A stretch of 64,000 nt of DNA from Trifolium pratense (taxonomy: Eukaryota > Streptophyta > Magnoliopsida > Fabales > Fabaceae). The translations under genes and the position numbers were made by a program. Below are positions 38,346 to 50,691 of the stretch, in pieces. The stretch is taken from contig NC_060060.1 in assembly GCF_020283565.1 (NCBI RefSeq), positions 15,500,001-15,564,000 of the forward strand, given 5' to 3'. The notes under the pieces were generated by a model. The model had not been told where the DNA came from and did not search any database. It was given only the letters and a program-made list of their open reading frames with translations. Numbering within the stretch: the stretch's first letter is position 1; each line of letters starts with the position of its first letter.

Positions 38346-38869
38346 CCACAAACATCATACACGAACACTGGCACCGATAATATTTTTAAAAAATGATGTA
38401 ATTTAATATAATCAAAAGTGTCAATTTTGAACACCGACGTATGTCCGACACCGAGACACGTCTAATCCGAGAAATGTCCGTGATTTGTATGAGTAAGTTC
38501 CTCCCCACAAAAGCCACATACACTACTTGGGTTAATTAACGGTCATGTTAACAATTTCTTAAAAATATTGTTTAAAGAACCCCATAAAAGTATTGTAGCA
38601 TCATCTCTTTGTAATTTATTTTGCATATTCCCTCTTGTCTAGTCCTCTTTGCTCATTCATTTATGCTTCATAAATTTCAGTGAAGAACTTGGATTGCATT
38701 CAATGCTAGTTGACCATATTTGAAATCTGGTTTCTGTTATACTATTATTGTTCCCTAATGTCAAACACAAAAATTAGCATGAAATTTCACTTCAGATTAA
38801 AAGACATTGATTTTTATTTTTGTCAAATAACCTAGTAGCCAGAAATTTCACTTTAAAGATGAATAAGTG

Positions 38870-38945
38870 GAGTGTCCGAGGTTCAAACCCCGGCTCCTGC
38901 ATATATAAGGCGATGTCCCTACCAACTGAGTTAAGCTCACGGAGA
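38870..38945 (+). repeat. SINE-like fragment
   Basis: GAGGTTCAAACCCCGGCTCC has the form of a tRNA-derived box B and is followed by CATATATAAGG and CCAACTGAGTTAAGC, as in the copy 600 bases upstream. Confidence 0.5.
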
Positions 38946-39008
38946 CAAAAAGCATTGATTTGATGTGTGACATTTCTACATTGGTAATGCAGAATACTGG
39001 AGTTAAAC

Positions 39009-39089
39009 TCACCTTGTTTGATAGTTTCGAAAAACTGGGCTTTATAGCTGATGCATCTGATGAAGTTCCTTTGGTGGTGTCATTTTTCT
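39009..39089 (-). other. Possible orphan exon
   Basis: Acceptor TGTTTAG and donor AAG/GTGAGT bound a segment readable as KNDTTKGTSSDASAIKPSFS and four more residues. It belongs to no gene I can define; it might be the upstream part of the broken transcript at 33870-34480. Confidence 0.25.
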
Positions 39090-39405
39090 AAACATTCACA
39101 CAACATGTAAACCTCTTACAATTACAAATCAAGTAGCAGTAACATATTGAAAAAAAATATACTATCCTATTTTTTTATTGAAGAATATACTAACTCTGAT
39201 GTTAAACAATTAATGATGGACGCGCCCAGCACACAAGTTTAGTGCCGTGGCGACATTTTTTTATATTGATGGCTTGATAAATTTGTAAAAAATAATCATA
39301 TTTTTCTTATTCAATCACTAGCTAAAACCAATAATTGTGGTTTTATAAAAATAATGGAATATATATATGCTATGTATAAATGGATTGAATTTTGATGAAA
39401 TGAAT

Positions 39406-42138
39406 CTATACTCCTGGGTTTTCTTGTGGTTCAAAAACGCGGTTGTGACAGCTCGGATTGCAAGGGTAAGGACAATCTATTTGATGGAAAAGCCTTCTTT
39501 CAAAAAACCAGTCTGCTACAGCTTGTGCAATGGTCTGCAAGACATGTCAACAATTCAGTTACGAAATACTTATTAGCTTGGATTCTCAGCTGTGGCTGCA
39601 GCGTCGTTGGATCTAGGCACGGTTGGATGATTTAGACCTGGATCCAACGACTCTGCAGCAACGGCAAATGATCCAAGCTGGAAACTCGTTATATGTTGTA
39701 TTTTACGGAGAAAAGAATAGTGCAGTTTCTTACTGTCTTGGCCAATAATGGAGAGTCACTTAGAAACCATGTTTCTTGCGTTTCAGTTTGGCAGTGAGCA
39801 TAGCAAGAGTCTATGAACATTCCTTTAGATGGAGAGTTTCCTATAACAGTTAATGCCCTTAGAAATTGCGTTCTAAAGCCTGAAAATCAGGTCGTGGTAA
39901 AATTGAAGTTAGATAAATTCTGTAATATCTTGAAGTTAAGATGCGACCACCTATGAAGGAAAAAATTAAGAACACAAAATTCACCTTGCATTAGATCAAG
40001 TTGATTAGAAGAGCAGTTGTTTATATCTAGCTTGCAGCTATGCCAATGTCCCTGAGGATCAGCAGCACCCGGCGCCAAAATGTTCTTAATCTGAAATCAA
40101 AGCAATATCTCAAGGATCAGGGAAAAGCTTTGTTGGATATCTCATGTTATCAAGAGCCAACAGAAAAACATCAATTACTACTCAAATAAACTAATTTATA
40201 TTGAGCAAAAGAATAAGCTAACCTGCCATGAGTCATATGCCGCGTTTACAAAGAAGATTGGTGTGGTGATTTGTGATACAACATATTGAGGAAAAAAACA
40301 CTGCAACATAGTTCAGAAGTCGGAAATATTAGTAACACCAAAAATGAAATTGCATTGCAATGGTAAGAAAATAGAACTATAGTTCACAAACTTACCAGCC
40401 TTGGATTGAGTCTTGAAGTGCATGACTTAGGCAAATTCTTTGCAGAGCCCTAATAGAAAGAAAAGAAAATGAAAATCAGATTATAATATTTTAGATAGAA
40501 AGATTCATTCAAATGAAAGGTATAAAAGATATGTGGCAGTTTTTTGTGTAGAAACACAACATATGCAAGTGTTATCTAATATTGCAAATGATCAGAGTTA
40601 AGAAGGTTACATGTGTTGTAACAACTTGACTGAAGAATTGTTCGATGTGCTGTGTTCCAGATACATCCCTTCTGTTAAAAGTAACAACATATTGAATCAT
40701 ATGAGATGATTAAGGAACTTCCAAAAATTTATGAAAATATTAAATAAGAAGCATAGTCTAGGTGCTGCTTACGCGTTGATAAAGTAACCAGCATCTGAGA
40801 GACATTTCACTCTAGCCCCGCTCGGTAAAAGAGCTCGAAAGCGATCACAATGAAGTATTGAAGTCAATCCACCAGCTGAACATCCTGAGATAATAGCCTG
40901 TAGTTGCAAGTTCTGGTGAGACGAGGATAACAAATAAAGAAGAAAAAAGTGGCAAATCATTAATGTTATCATACATTTTGAGCATTTTTCATTCCTTTTG
41001 CTAACAACTCCTCCATGACAGCATTGAAAACTCTTGCTCCTCTGAAGTGCAATTTTGTTACCTGATTTACACATGAATTTCACTTAAAAAAAGAAAAAAT
41101 ATATAGGAAATCTTTATACTAAAAGGTTATATTTTCTTGACATGTACGTAGATTTTGAAATTCCTATGAATTTTGTAAAACTTACTGGATTGACTGCTTC
41201 TACGTCGCCAGTAAAAGATGAACCATCACAATATCGAACCTTGATTCTGTTCCAATTGTAGAAATCTGCAATTCAAAACATTCATTAAAACAAAACAAGG
41301 GATTCATGCCTAAAAACAAGTTCCATTGACTAGTATAAAATACCTGGATTAAATTGTCTCCTGCCATTTAAAATTCCTGAAAATGCAATTTGATTAGCCA
41401 TTTTCTTAGATGAACCTAAACGATTCGTCTTGCGACCAAGGCAAGTAGTGACATTATTGCACCATCCTCCTCCCTAACAAAATCAAAATTGAAGTTCATG
41501 GCCAATAAAAGAGAATCTTCCATGATTTGTCCAAAAAAAGTAAAACACTATTGATGGCAATTTGTAGAACAAGACAAACCTCAAATTGAACTAACCAACT
41601 GTTTAGTCCTGTTCCATATCCTTTATCTAAATGGTAAGCTGGTGGACTACCATCCAGACAAACTGCAAAATATTTCAAATTTCGACTTTTCGATTATCAT
41701 AAACATCAATCAAAATAGTAGACATGAGTTTATATACTATACTAGCATAAGCACCTGTGTTTGGATTGATTCATTTGACAAGTCGACAAGCTGTTTTCAG
41801 CTTATTTCCATTAGCTTACCATGATAGCTTATGGAAAAAAGCTTATACGAAAACAATTTGACTTTATTTTATCTTTTGTTATTGAAATAGCTTATATATA
41901 AGCACTTATATGATAAGTGTTTATACTATAAGTGCTTAACTAATTTGTTTATTCAAACAGGACTCAGTAAAGCTAACTATAAACAAACACACAGGAAAAG
42001 AAGGAAAAACTCCTAACCGGCTCCTTTTAACACGGCGTTGTGGACATAAGTGATTGGTACATAAGCAGCTTCTGTCTTGAGCCATACCAGTACAAACACC
42101 AGAAGGTTTAACCATTGGCATAATCTTGTCCTCTCCAT
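39406..42138 (-). CDS. PAE: Pectin acetylesterase (carbohydrate esterase family 13)
   Basis: Twelve coding exons join in phase to 399 residues: 42138-42018, 41662-41580, 41473-41344, 41265-41186, 41061-40975, 40897-40773, 40671-40611, 40449-40396, 40300-40223, 40090-39985, 39879-39734 and 39534-39406. The enzyme removes acetyl groups from pectin in the cell wall. The N-terminus has a signal peptide (MERTRLC, hydrophobic [12 protein letters not shown], cut near TEA/AYV). The nucleophile is Ser174 in SGCSAGG, the acid Asp270 in NAAYDSW, and the His lies in DPQGHWHSC (about 288-290). Other family blocks are [25 protein letters not shown] and [14 protein letters not shown]. The start is set by the signal peptide; it is the first coding exon after a 5' UTR intron. 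No lesion was found. Confidence 0.94.
41754..41966. mobile_element. MITE-like insert in intron 1 of the pectin acetylesterase gene
   Basis: Inverted ends CCTGTGTTTGGATTGATTCA and TTTGTTTATTCAAACAGG enclose AGCTTAT-rich sequence. Words such as AGCTTATGAAAAA recur at about 61850-61990. No target duplication was identified. Confidence 0.45.
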
Positions 42139-42144
42139 TCTACA

Positions 42145-42850
42145 CAAATACAGAAAATATGAAACAATAAATCTATGGTAATAAGGCTAGTGGATACCCT
42201 TAATAAGAAGGAAAAAAGTTATTCATTTTGAAGTCTTGCATTGAAAGATAAGCAGAAAAAGAGAATATTGGATTTTTTTTTTTTTTGAGGAATTCAATGT
42301 CCTTATCAACCTATATTCATGAAAACTATTATTTCTTTGTCAAAAGCAATATGGAATATTTCAACTTTATATCATGATCTTTGGACCAGTGAATTGCTTC
42401 TTCCAAAGGGTAACTCAAAATTCAATCTAATTCAATAAATACACAAACTACTATTGTCTAAAAAAGTATATCAAGCCTATATATCAGAATCACCGTGATT
42501 TTCCAAAAGCTATACTCAGTAGCTTCTACAAAATCACGGTGGATCAACGTGATTCTGACATACTCCCTATGATACCAAACATATATTAAACCTCAAATGG
42601 TTTAGGCAAATCAAACTAACTACAATGCCCCGGTGAAAAATCAAATCCAAAAAACTTGCATTTTCAATTATGAATATCAATTATCAGAAACACACAAAAA
42701 TAAAAAAGAAAAAAACTTTCACTTCAATATAGTAATAGTATCACCTAAAAGTAGAAAAAATGAATCATTGATCCAATACATACCCAATAACATATATTAG
42801 ATTCTGAAGGCAAAAACAGAAACTTTATTGAAACCCCAGAAACAAAGTGT
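42145..42850 (-). other. Intron in the 5' UTR of the pectin acetylesterase gene
   Basis: A donor at 42851/42850 (ATTCAG/GTACAC) ends a leader exon that probably begins near 43140. The acceptor TTTGTGTAG ends at about 42144, just before the start codon at 42138. A small repeat related to one in the RING gene lies at about 42483-42585. Confidence 0.55.
42483..42585. repeat. Small inverted-repeat element shared with the RING gene
   Basis: AGAATCACCGTGATTTTCC and ATCACGGTGGATCAACGTGA form inverted words, and the right end reads GATACCAAACAT. A relative (TTTGGTATCACGGTAAGTTT, CTCACCGTGATAACAAAC) is at 26693-26765 inside intron 4 of the RING gene. Confidence 0.45.
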
Positions 42851-43187
42851 ACCTGAATTGAAGAATGGAGCGAAAACAAAGTTTGTTGAGGTGAATGTGA
42901 TATAGCTTGTAAAATGGAGAAACAAACAATAAGAAACAGAATGTATGTAACTAACAATAACAAATAAAGAATGTTGATGTATAAGTCACTTTTATGTGAC
43001 GCAAATGGTGAAGAAGGTGAGTGGAATGAGAAGTGGCTGTTGAAATTCTTATTATTAAAGTTAAAGAATTTGTGTTGTGGTTGATGAATGGTGAGAATGA
43101 GAACAGAGTTTGTTGTGCAGAGAACCCAAGAACCGACAGTCACAGAAACAAACCATAGTGAATTAAAAATGTGTATAATTTATTTAT

Positions 43188-43361
43188 GGGTCATGTTAAC
43201 ATGTGCACAAAAGGCACATGTTAAGGTTCTAAATATAGAAAATTGCATTTATTGTTAGAAAAAAATTTAATGTTTAAGAAGTTAAATGCACATATTTCAA
43301 TATATTATTTCTACTTTTGCTTTCTTAACATGTGCCTTTGGTGCACATGTTAACATTTTCC
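43188..43361. mobile_element. 174-bp Mutator-type MITE, copy 2
   Basis: Same length as the copy at 19430-19603, with four mismatches by eye (about 97.7% identity). It is flanked by TTTATTTAT at 43179-43187 and 43362-43370, a different 9-bp target, which confirms the ends and the duplication length. It sits just upstream of the pectin acetylesterase leader exon. Confidence 0.9.
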
Positions 43362-43539
43362 TTTATTTATTTATATGTGCTTTTTTTAGAGCACACAATA
43401 GTGAAGTGACAGGACACACTACGCAGCTTTCTTTGATTTTTTTTTTCCAACACCTTAAAAAGGCAAGGTTCAGAGTTTAGGTTTTACTTACGTCACGCGA
43501 TTTGAATCAGATTAGACGGTCTATTAAGTCGGATATAAA

Positions 43540-43741
43540 TGGTGGAAAAAAAACTCAGAATTTTTTATATGTAAACTTGAAGGTCTCAGGTTCGATTCCC
43601 CCTGATACTAATTTCGGTGGGCTAAGTTCAAACAGAGCAAAAAACTCTGTCTTTAAATGTGACCCTCGCAAGTGGGCGGTAGAATTGATCCTTGAATTAG
43701 TCGGTCCTAAGGCCGGATACCAAGTTTTCAAAAAAAAAAAA
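43540..43741 (+). mobile_element. SINE-like retroposon with poly(A)
   Basis: CTCAGGTTCGATTCCCCCTG contains a perfect Pol III box B (GGTTCGATTCC). The body (GGTGGGCTAAGTTC, TCGGTCCTAAGGCCGGATAC) resembles 20225-20390, and the 3' end is an A run at about 43728-43741. Box A was not located. Confidence 0.6.
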
Positions 43742-43810
43742 TCACAAAAAATAAAAAAACTATAAAGATTTTTTTTTATACCGGTAAATTGTATATTTGT
43801 GAAAATATAC

Positions 43811-43975
43811 TCCCTCCCGTCCTAAATATAAAAGAAAATATATTTTAGATTCATTGAGAATTTAATGTAAGACCAAATATATTAGATTGTCTTTTTTTTT
43901 ACAAGAAAATATATTAGATTATCAATAAATTTAAAAATTAGATTTTTTCTTATATTTAGAATCGGACACAGTATA
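43811..43975. mobile_element. Diverged Stowaway-like MITE
   Basis: Ends CTCCCTCCCGTCCTAAATAT and ATATTTAGAATCGGACACAG are inverted. The interior has AAGAAAATATATTTTAG with an inverted partner. Confidence 0.5.
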
Positions 43976-44015
43976 TATTTAGTATCTTTTATATTAAATT
44001 AGAGGCTTTGGCTTG

Positions 44016-44406
44016 GCTAACATGGAAGATTTGATGAAGTCTTCCATGATGCACAGTTGTAAAAAGTATGATAACGAATACGAATTTTACAAAATTCACC
44101 GCTGGATTGAAAGATTATATCATATAGATCATTCATAATTTTTTTAAAGAAATTAAAAATCATTTGATATGTCATTGAGACTCATCAAGATTAACGGTAT
44201 TTAATAAAAATCCATAAACCGTTAATTTTGATCGGTCTCAATAACATATCAAATAATTTTTAATTTCTTTAAATATTTTTTATGAATGATCTACATGATA
44301 TAAACTTTCAATCCAACGGTGAATTTTATAAAACTCGTATATTTGTTATAATGTTTTTTTACAACTTGTACACCATGGAATACTTCATCAAGTCTTCCAT
44401 GTTAGA
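44016..44406. mobile_element. 390-bp foldback element
   Basis: Two arms of nearly 200 bp are inverted around about 44205: CTAACATGGAAGATTTGATG ... ATTCACCGCTGGATTGAAAG against the complement of AATCCAACGGTGAATTTTAT ... CATCAAGTCTTCCATGTTAG. The arms look roughly 80-85% identical by eye. It has no coding capacity. Confidence 0.75.
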
Positions 44407-44419
44407 ACTTGCCTATATC

Positions 44420-46300
44420 AAACTATCTCTTAAAATTAAATTAATATATTGTTAGTCTTTACAAAATTATGAACTTTTAAGTTTAGGCACTTGAAAATAG
44501 GGATTATATTGATAAACCGCTAAGTTGTGTATTTTATATAGGGAATATTTCGAGGGTTAAAAATATTTTCAAAATAAGGATTATTCTTATAAAGTGCAAT
44601 GTTATGGAGAACTAAAATTATAATTTAAATTTAATAGAGTCTCAACTTAAAAGTAACTTCTTTTTTTTTATGTTACCTTGACATTGGTACGAAGTTTCCA
44701 TATGTATGAGTCATAAATCGAACCATTGACCGCATGCTTAATAAAATCAATACCTTTAACACGTGGACAATTGATTATTGGTAAAAAGAACTTAATTTTA
44801 TAAAACAAAAACATATTTAACCATATTTTATATTAAATATTATTATGATTTGTTGATTTATTTATTTATGATGAGTTTATGTGTATATATATCCCTATAA
44901 AAAATAATTAATAATAATTTTTTATTTATCAAATCATCATCACTCAAAAAATTATGATATGTTGAATGTTCGATATTATTAAAACCCTACCATCTTTGTA
45001 CCCTATTTTATAATCTCTATTATTAACACTAATTTCATAAATAAAGGCAATTATATTTCTGAAACTTGTAAAATATATTGAGGGTCCATTTTTTTGACAG
45101 GATAACATATTCTCTGTGTTTATTTATATATATTTTGTATATAAATTATTAATTTTTGTATGATACACTTTTTTTAATTTACATAGATTAAGAAAATTGT
45201 ATAAACGAAATAAAAGAGAAAGTAGTAATATTGTTTTTATCATATATTATTATTATTTTCTTTGGTAACCAAATAGTTTGGTTAAATATTCATCTCTTAA
45301 GATGTAGAAGATTTCTTTGGCTACCATTTTATTATGTAAAAGCACGCAACTATAGAGACTAATCCCTCGAGCCTTGTGAGATTCAAATGGATGACAAACT
45401 CTCCTATGAGTTTTAACACTGTTACATGCCTAAGTCAGGGATCGAACTCAAAATTTTGGTTAAGCTAGAAGAGACCCGCGCCATCTCAACTAAGTGCTCT
45501 TGGGTAATTAGCTACCATTAAAACATTCCACCTCCCATTTTATTTTAAAAAATCACTCTTGTGTTTCTATAAAGAGAAGAGAGTAGTAGACACACACAGC
45601 TCATGAGGAGTAAACATGGTACACAGTTGGAGTACGATAGCTATAGCTTTTCGACCATGTATGTATGAACGAGGAATGTGAATCCCATGATTGGATTTTC
45701 GGAAAGTTGAGGTGGCTAGAGCATTGTGTTTTTTTAAGCAATTTTTTATACTTTTCGAAAGTTGCTAATATATGGTATGGTGGTACATCTACAACTGGCA
45801 CACGATTGACGGTGCGGTGCTTTCTTAAATGTCACAATTTTATATCACTAGTTCTATAAATAAATAAATAAATATAGAGGAAACTATATTTTGTTTTATT
45901 AAGGGAAAAATAAAATGACAACAAGACAAACTAATGAGATGATATTTCAAGACACCCGTTGCAACCGCAAAAAGTATATGAGCTATTTAAGATTAACGTT
46001 TGACTGAACATTATATTTAGGCAACCAATTAACACAGACACAAAAATTAGCCGATTTGAAAAAATGACTAACTATCCAATATGTCCAAGAGAAGGGCAAT
46101 CCCGAAGGGTATATGAAGAGCAATTCTATGCAAATGGTTGCACCAAGGCGAGTCAAAAGATAGGTGACAAAACATATGAACTGAGTTAGGGAAGAGAATT
46201 GTGAGAAATCGGCCATGCAAATAGTCTCATATTCTTAGGCACCTGAAGCTTCCATATCCAACTTCAAGAAACAATAGGGTCACCTTGATGCACTAAACGA
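44420..46300. other. Intergenic stretch
   Basis: No gene seen. A minus-strand SINE-like patch around 45370-45500 reads GGGATCGAACTC on the plus strand, the complement of a box B-like word. Confidence 0.35.
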
Positions 46301-46317
46301 GAGTCTAACCGGAATGT

Positions 46318-46445
46318 GATAGGTAGCTCAACTGGTTGAATTAATTGAGTTAAGAGTTAAAAGAGTTGGAGGTTCAGGGTTCACATCCTAGCAAGGTGTA
46401 AAAAACTATTTGCATGCCTTATAAATCTCATTAGATGAATCATTC
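46318..46445 (+). mobile_element. SINE-like repeat with tRNA boxes A and B
   Basis: TAGCTCAACTGG (46323-46334) fits box A and GGTTCACATCC (near 46377) fits box B, about 53 bases apart as in tRNA genes. No cloverleaf could be drawn, so it is a retroposon remnant rather than a tRNA. Confidence 0.5.
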
Positions 46446-46519
46446 CAAATCAGAAAATCATCCTAATTATTGTCCAAAGAGACGCTTCTAAGGTTATCCC
46501 TAATGAGACTAGAAAACTA

Positions 46520-46607
46520 TCATTTTGGATATGACATTATAAGTTTAAGAATTATAAAGTTGCTCATTTTGGATATGAGATTATAAGTTTAAGAATTATA
46601 AAGTTGA
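46520..46607 (+). repeat. 44-bp tandem duplication
   Basis: Units 46520-46563 and 46564-46607 differ by one internal base plus the last base (CATTTTGGATATGACATTAT against CATTTTGGATATGAGATTAT). Confidence 0.9.
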
Positions 46608-46832
46608 TCACTACATGTACGTCAATGCACAATTTTGATCACTTATATTTTTAATTGTCTTTTAGTAAAAATTATAAAAATCTAATATTTTGAAAATACT
46701 CATCAAAACAAATTGAACAAGATCTTATATGTTAATATTTACATTTATATATTATTAAAAAAATACGGTCAAAACAAGGTAAATGAATAGTATATTTTTG
46801 TTAAACATGATCTTATAATTAGGGGCGGACGT
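46608..46832. mobile_element. Stowaway-type MITE remnant
   Basis: Shares its interior with 19349-19792 (TAGTAAAAATTATAAAAA, TATTATTAAAAAAATACGG) and ends in a degraded GGGGCGGACGTAGTA. The left end is missing or diverged. Confidence 0.55.
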
Positions 46833-48307
46833 AGTAATAGTTTACTCATAAATAAAAAATACCTATAGTTGATTGGTTATGCCCATTATCCAATTCCTAT
46901 GTACATGTCAAATAAAACCTACATTTTCGTCCAACCTTCTTTTGTTGTTTTTCTCTTGCATCCTTTGTGTCAACTACCAAACTCTCAAAAGTATTTTCTT
47001 AAACCAACACATCCGCAAATGCTAACATGTTCCTAATAGTCCAATAAATATTTGTTGTTCATGAATTTAATACTAGTACATTATTAGTGGATGAATCTAA
47101 ATTATTATTGCCTATAAAATCAGCCAAGAATTTCCCTTTTATGACATTTGTGAACAATCCGTGAAGTCAACAAACAAAGACAGATAACACAAGACATGTG
47201 TTTGGGTTTTGCTTTAAACAATAGAAGTTGTAATGTGCACCAACATAGATTGTTTTATAAAGCATGATACATTTTATGTCAAAAAAATAATGTCTTTTGT
47301 CACATATCATGTTATTCCATGAAAATATATACAATTCAACTACAGATCTTATTTGTACGGTGGATAATTTTGATAAGTCCGAAAATTAATAAGAGATGAG
47401 TACCGAAGAATTCACGATATATAATACTTCATCGGTTCTAAGTAGGATTGAGCATGAACCCGAGGAGGTTGCCTCCATTTAGCCCATTGGTTGCACGGAT
47501 GCGTGACATGTGTGAAAAGAACAATTTAATGGCTCAGATTAAACCTATAAAAAATTAATGGCTCGAAACTGATATAACCAACAACACATTGAAGCATTCG
47601 GTTGGATGCAGGTCGGATTTCGGGTCAACAATTGCGAAAAATTGGGCATGAGCGATTGCATACGAGTGGGTGCGGATCTCTAAAATTCTATCTCTCCGAA
47701 ATCGAAACCGACCGAACAACCATTAAGATGCAAATTAATTTTTTCCTTCTCTACCTCTCAATCTCATATACTCATCTCTTTGTTGTTTTTATCCATCTTT
47801 GATATAAGAGAGAAATTAATGTTATATTTTTCAAAGCTTATACGTTGTAATATGTTGATGAAGGAGGTGCGAAATATATTCTAATATATATTCTAGATCT
47901 ATTTTAATTTTACTTCTCTTATACTTGATCTTTATTGTCTTTAGATCTACATATTTGAAACAAAATAACTGCATCTCACACTCTTTTGTTTTTTTTTTTT
48001 AATTTAGTTCGTCATCTTTTTGTTGCATTGTGTACGAGGTATTAAACTATTTGAAAATTAACAATTTTTGAATAATGGAGGAGTTTTAAATGTAAACAAA
48101 GTTTCAATCTAAGCCGTAATAACCGACCCGTTCAACCCGCCACACATACGACCCGACACCCGAACAAACCGTAGATATAGACGGTCAGAATTGAGTCCAA
48201 ATTAAATGGTTGTTGTTTTTATCGGTTTGATGATTTTCGGCTCGAATTCAACCGAAGCCGACCGATTCTCCGGGCTAGTTAAAAAAAACAAATTTAGTTG
48301 ATTACTA
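46833..48307. other. Intergenic stretch
   Basis: No gene seen. The part from 47440 to 48260 contains scattered AACCGACCCG- and GGTCGGATTTCGGGTC-like words that suggest a decayed element, but ends could not be defined. Confidence 0.35.
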
Positions 48308-48561
48308 CTCCCTCCATCTCAATTTGATCGACACAGTTGACTGTTGTGCACTATTCACACATATTGCTTTGACCTTATTTTTCTACTAATAAACAAAAAT
48401 AAATATTAGCATATAAATGTTGTTTGATTCGTCTCGATGAGTATTGTCAAAATATCAAATTTTTATAATTTTTACTATTATACAATTAAAAATATTAATC
48501 ATCAAAGTTATGCATCGACATGCGTGATACAGTCAACTGTGTCAATCAAATTGGGACAGAG
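48308..48561. mobile_element. Stowaway-type MITE, 254 bp
   Basis: CTCCCTCCATCTCAATTTGA and TCAAATTGGGACAGAG are inverted ends, with TA on both sides. Interior words TCGTCTCGATGAGTATTGTC and TTTTTATAATTTTTACTA are the inverse of those in 19349-19792. Confidence 0.75.
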
Positions 48562-50036
48562 TAATTCACATCGATTAAAAAAATGTATAAATAAAATAGA
48601 GAAATTGATAATTTGCCTACACCCAACAGAAAAATGACAAATTAAACCCTATATAATGGCAATTGGCAGCTGAAAAAAATAGGTGCATTGCACGGAACCT
48701 GTGATGTGTGTACTAAAAAGAAGAAATGTAAAAAGGCCTACCTAGCTAGCTAGCTGTATTTGAGGAGTTAAAATGTCACAAACTTCATTTGTTGAGATCA
48801 GTTGGTTTAACTAACAAAGAAGAAAAGAGCCAACAACTGCACCTGTCATGTTGTTAATTTGCTCTTGCATCTAATCATCTTATCTTAATAGAGTAAATGT
48901 TAACATCAAAGAGCTAATTGGGGGAATTGGTTTGGCACCAATTGTAACACAGCTAGATTTATTAGTACTTTTCTGCCTACCTTGATAAACTTAATTGACC
49001 GGTTTATGAGTTTTTGTAGGAGTTGAATTTGATATCTAGAAAATATTACTCCATCTTTAATTAATTATAAATAAAAATCAACTTTTTATTCATTGAATAA
49101 TCGATATATATGATCTATAGTATCTATCAGATGCATCAGTTCTTCAATAAAGTTATACATTGGTTAATTCAATAGGTTAGCTCGCTACAAGAAAACCCCC
49201 TATGCCCACGGCGGTTTTTCAAAGTAGAGAATAATTTTACCTACAGACGTCTAATAACCGTCACTAAAAATTGAGTTTTACTTTTTATTTATTTAATTTT
49301 AATTTAGTTTATTATTAGTTCATCGATATCAAGTTTACATCTTCACTACATTTTTTTTATAATAGCGCTATTATAAAAAAAAAAAAAAAAAAAAAACTCA
49401 ATTGATAGTGAGAGTTTAAAGATCTTAATACTTACACGTCGACTTGTTGAAGTGGTTCAACATATTGGTATTATGTGTTAAAATGACATATATTTTGAGA
49501 TTGAGAAAATGTAATTTGTAAGGATAAGATAATTTAATTTCAAAATTAATAAAATCATCTTAATATAACAGGTATCTAATAAAACACTAGTCGTTATTAA
49601 AATAATGTAATGTAATCTTATCTCAAAGCATAGATAACATTGATGTGGCTAGTAAATGGGTGTGTATGGAATATGGATATACATATTGGTTTGCAACTTG
49701 ATTAAATTTAGAAGCCGTCTAGAAATTACATCAAATGATTCTAGATTTGACTCTTTTAATGCAAAACAATGATAGATACTGTATACGTCAACCAATCAAC
49801 ATGTATAGAAATAATAAAATTCTCTGATTGCATTAATGTTTGAAAGTGATGATCACTACAATGATTAGGCACTCTTTCATTTTTATTTTTTTTTACGTAA
49901 ATCAGATATCTTCCATAAGTAACAATAGAGATTAATTTGTCAAATTCCATGAGACTCAAATATATAGACCGTAGATTTATGTTAAAAATGTGAACTTCTG
50001 TTGCGTGTTCGATCAAGTTAAATATCAAAACCAAAA
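48562..50036. other. Intergenic stretch, nothing recognised
   Basis: AT-rich with an A run at 49376-49396. No supported coding or RNA feature. Confidence 0.35.
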
Positions 50037-50038
50037 TA

Positions 50039-50159
50039 CTCCCTCCGTCCCAAAATATAAGCAAAAGTGGGTTAAAAAAACTTGATGTATTTAGTTAAAG
50101 ATTTGGACCAAATACATCCACTTTTGTTGACCAACTTTTGCTTATATTTTGGGACGGAG
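50039..50159. mobile_element. Stowaway MITE, 121 bp
   Basis: Near-perfect hairpin: CTCCCTCCGTCCCAAAATAT at the left, ATATTTTGGGACGGAG at the right, flanked by TA at 50037-50038 and 50160-50161. Confidence 0.9.
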
Positions 50160-50691
50160 TAGTATTTGATCTAGACATCTAGTTAGAAAAACTCGCGTCA
50201 TCTTATCTAATCGGGACTAGTTATTGCTTCTCTTATTTGATACGGAAGTGGAAGTGTTAACCAATATTGAATTTAAGAATTGAGAGTGCTTTATTGGTTT
50301 GGTTTGAATTTGATGTCGTTGGTTGAAAATGGCCTAATAGTAACATATTGCAGCTTCATTGGCCCCGCAAGAGTTATTGGATGGTTGTGGTGTCATTGCC
50401 AACCTCTCACATCAGTTCAAATTGCGGGGTTCACGATTTAAATGTATATCATCATTTTATTAATTGATCGACATCATTTGCATTTTCTATAACAAAGATA
50501 AAAATATGGAAATGTTAATTTTTGTTTAAAAAGATGCATATTAAATTATTAGTTTTTATATAGAAATAAGGTTTTAAAAGTTGTCATTTAATTCTGATTT
50601 ATTTATGAATGATGGCAACTGCAATAGCCAATAAGTGTTTTCTATAGAATAAGATTGTTCTCCATCAAAGCGCGACGGTGTACTTGCAAAT

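Noticed and set aside
42745..43143. 132-codon minus-strand frame upstream of the pectin acetylesterase
   Set aside because: It overlaps the leader exon and a splice donor at 42850. The signal peptide and correct phase place the true start at 42138.
46318..46445. tRNA gene suggested by box A and box B words
   Set aside because: Arms of a cloverleaf do not pair and there is no anticodon loop, so a SINE remnant is more likely.
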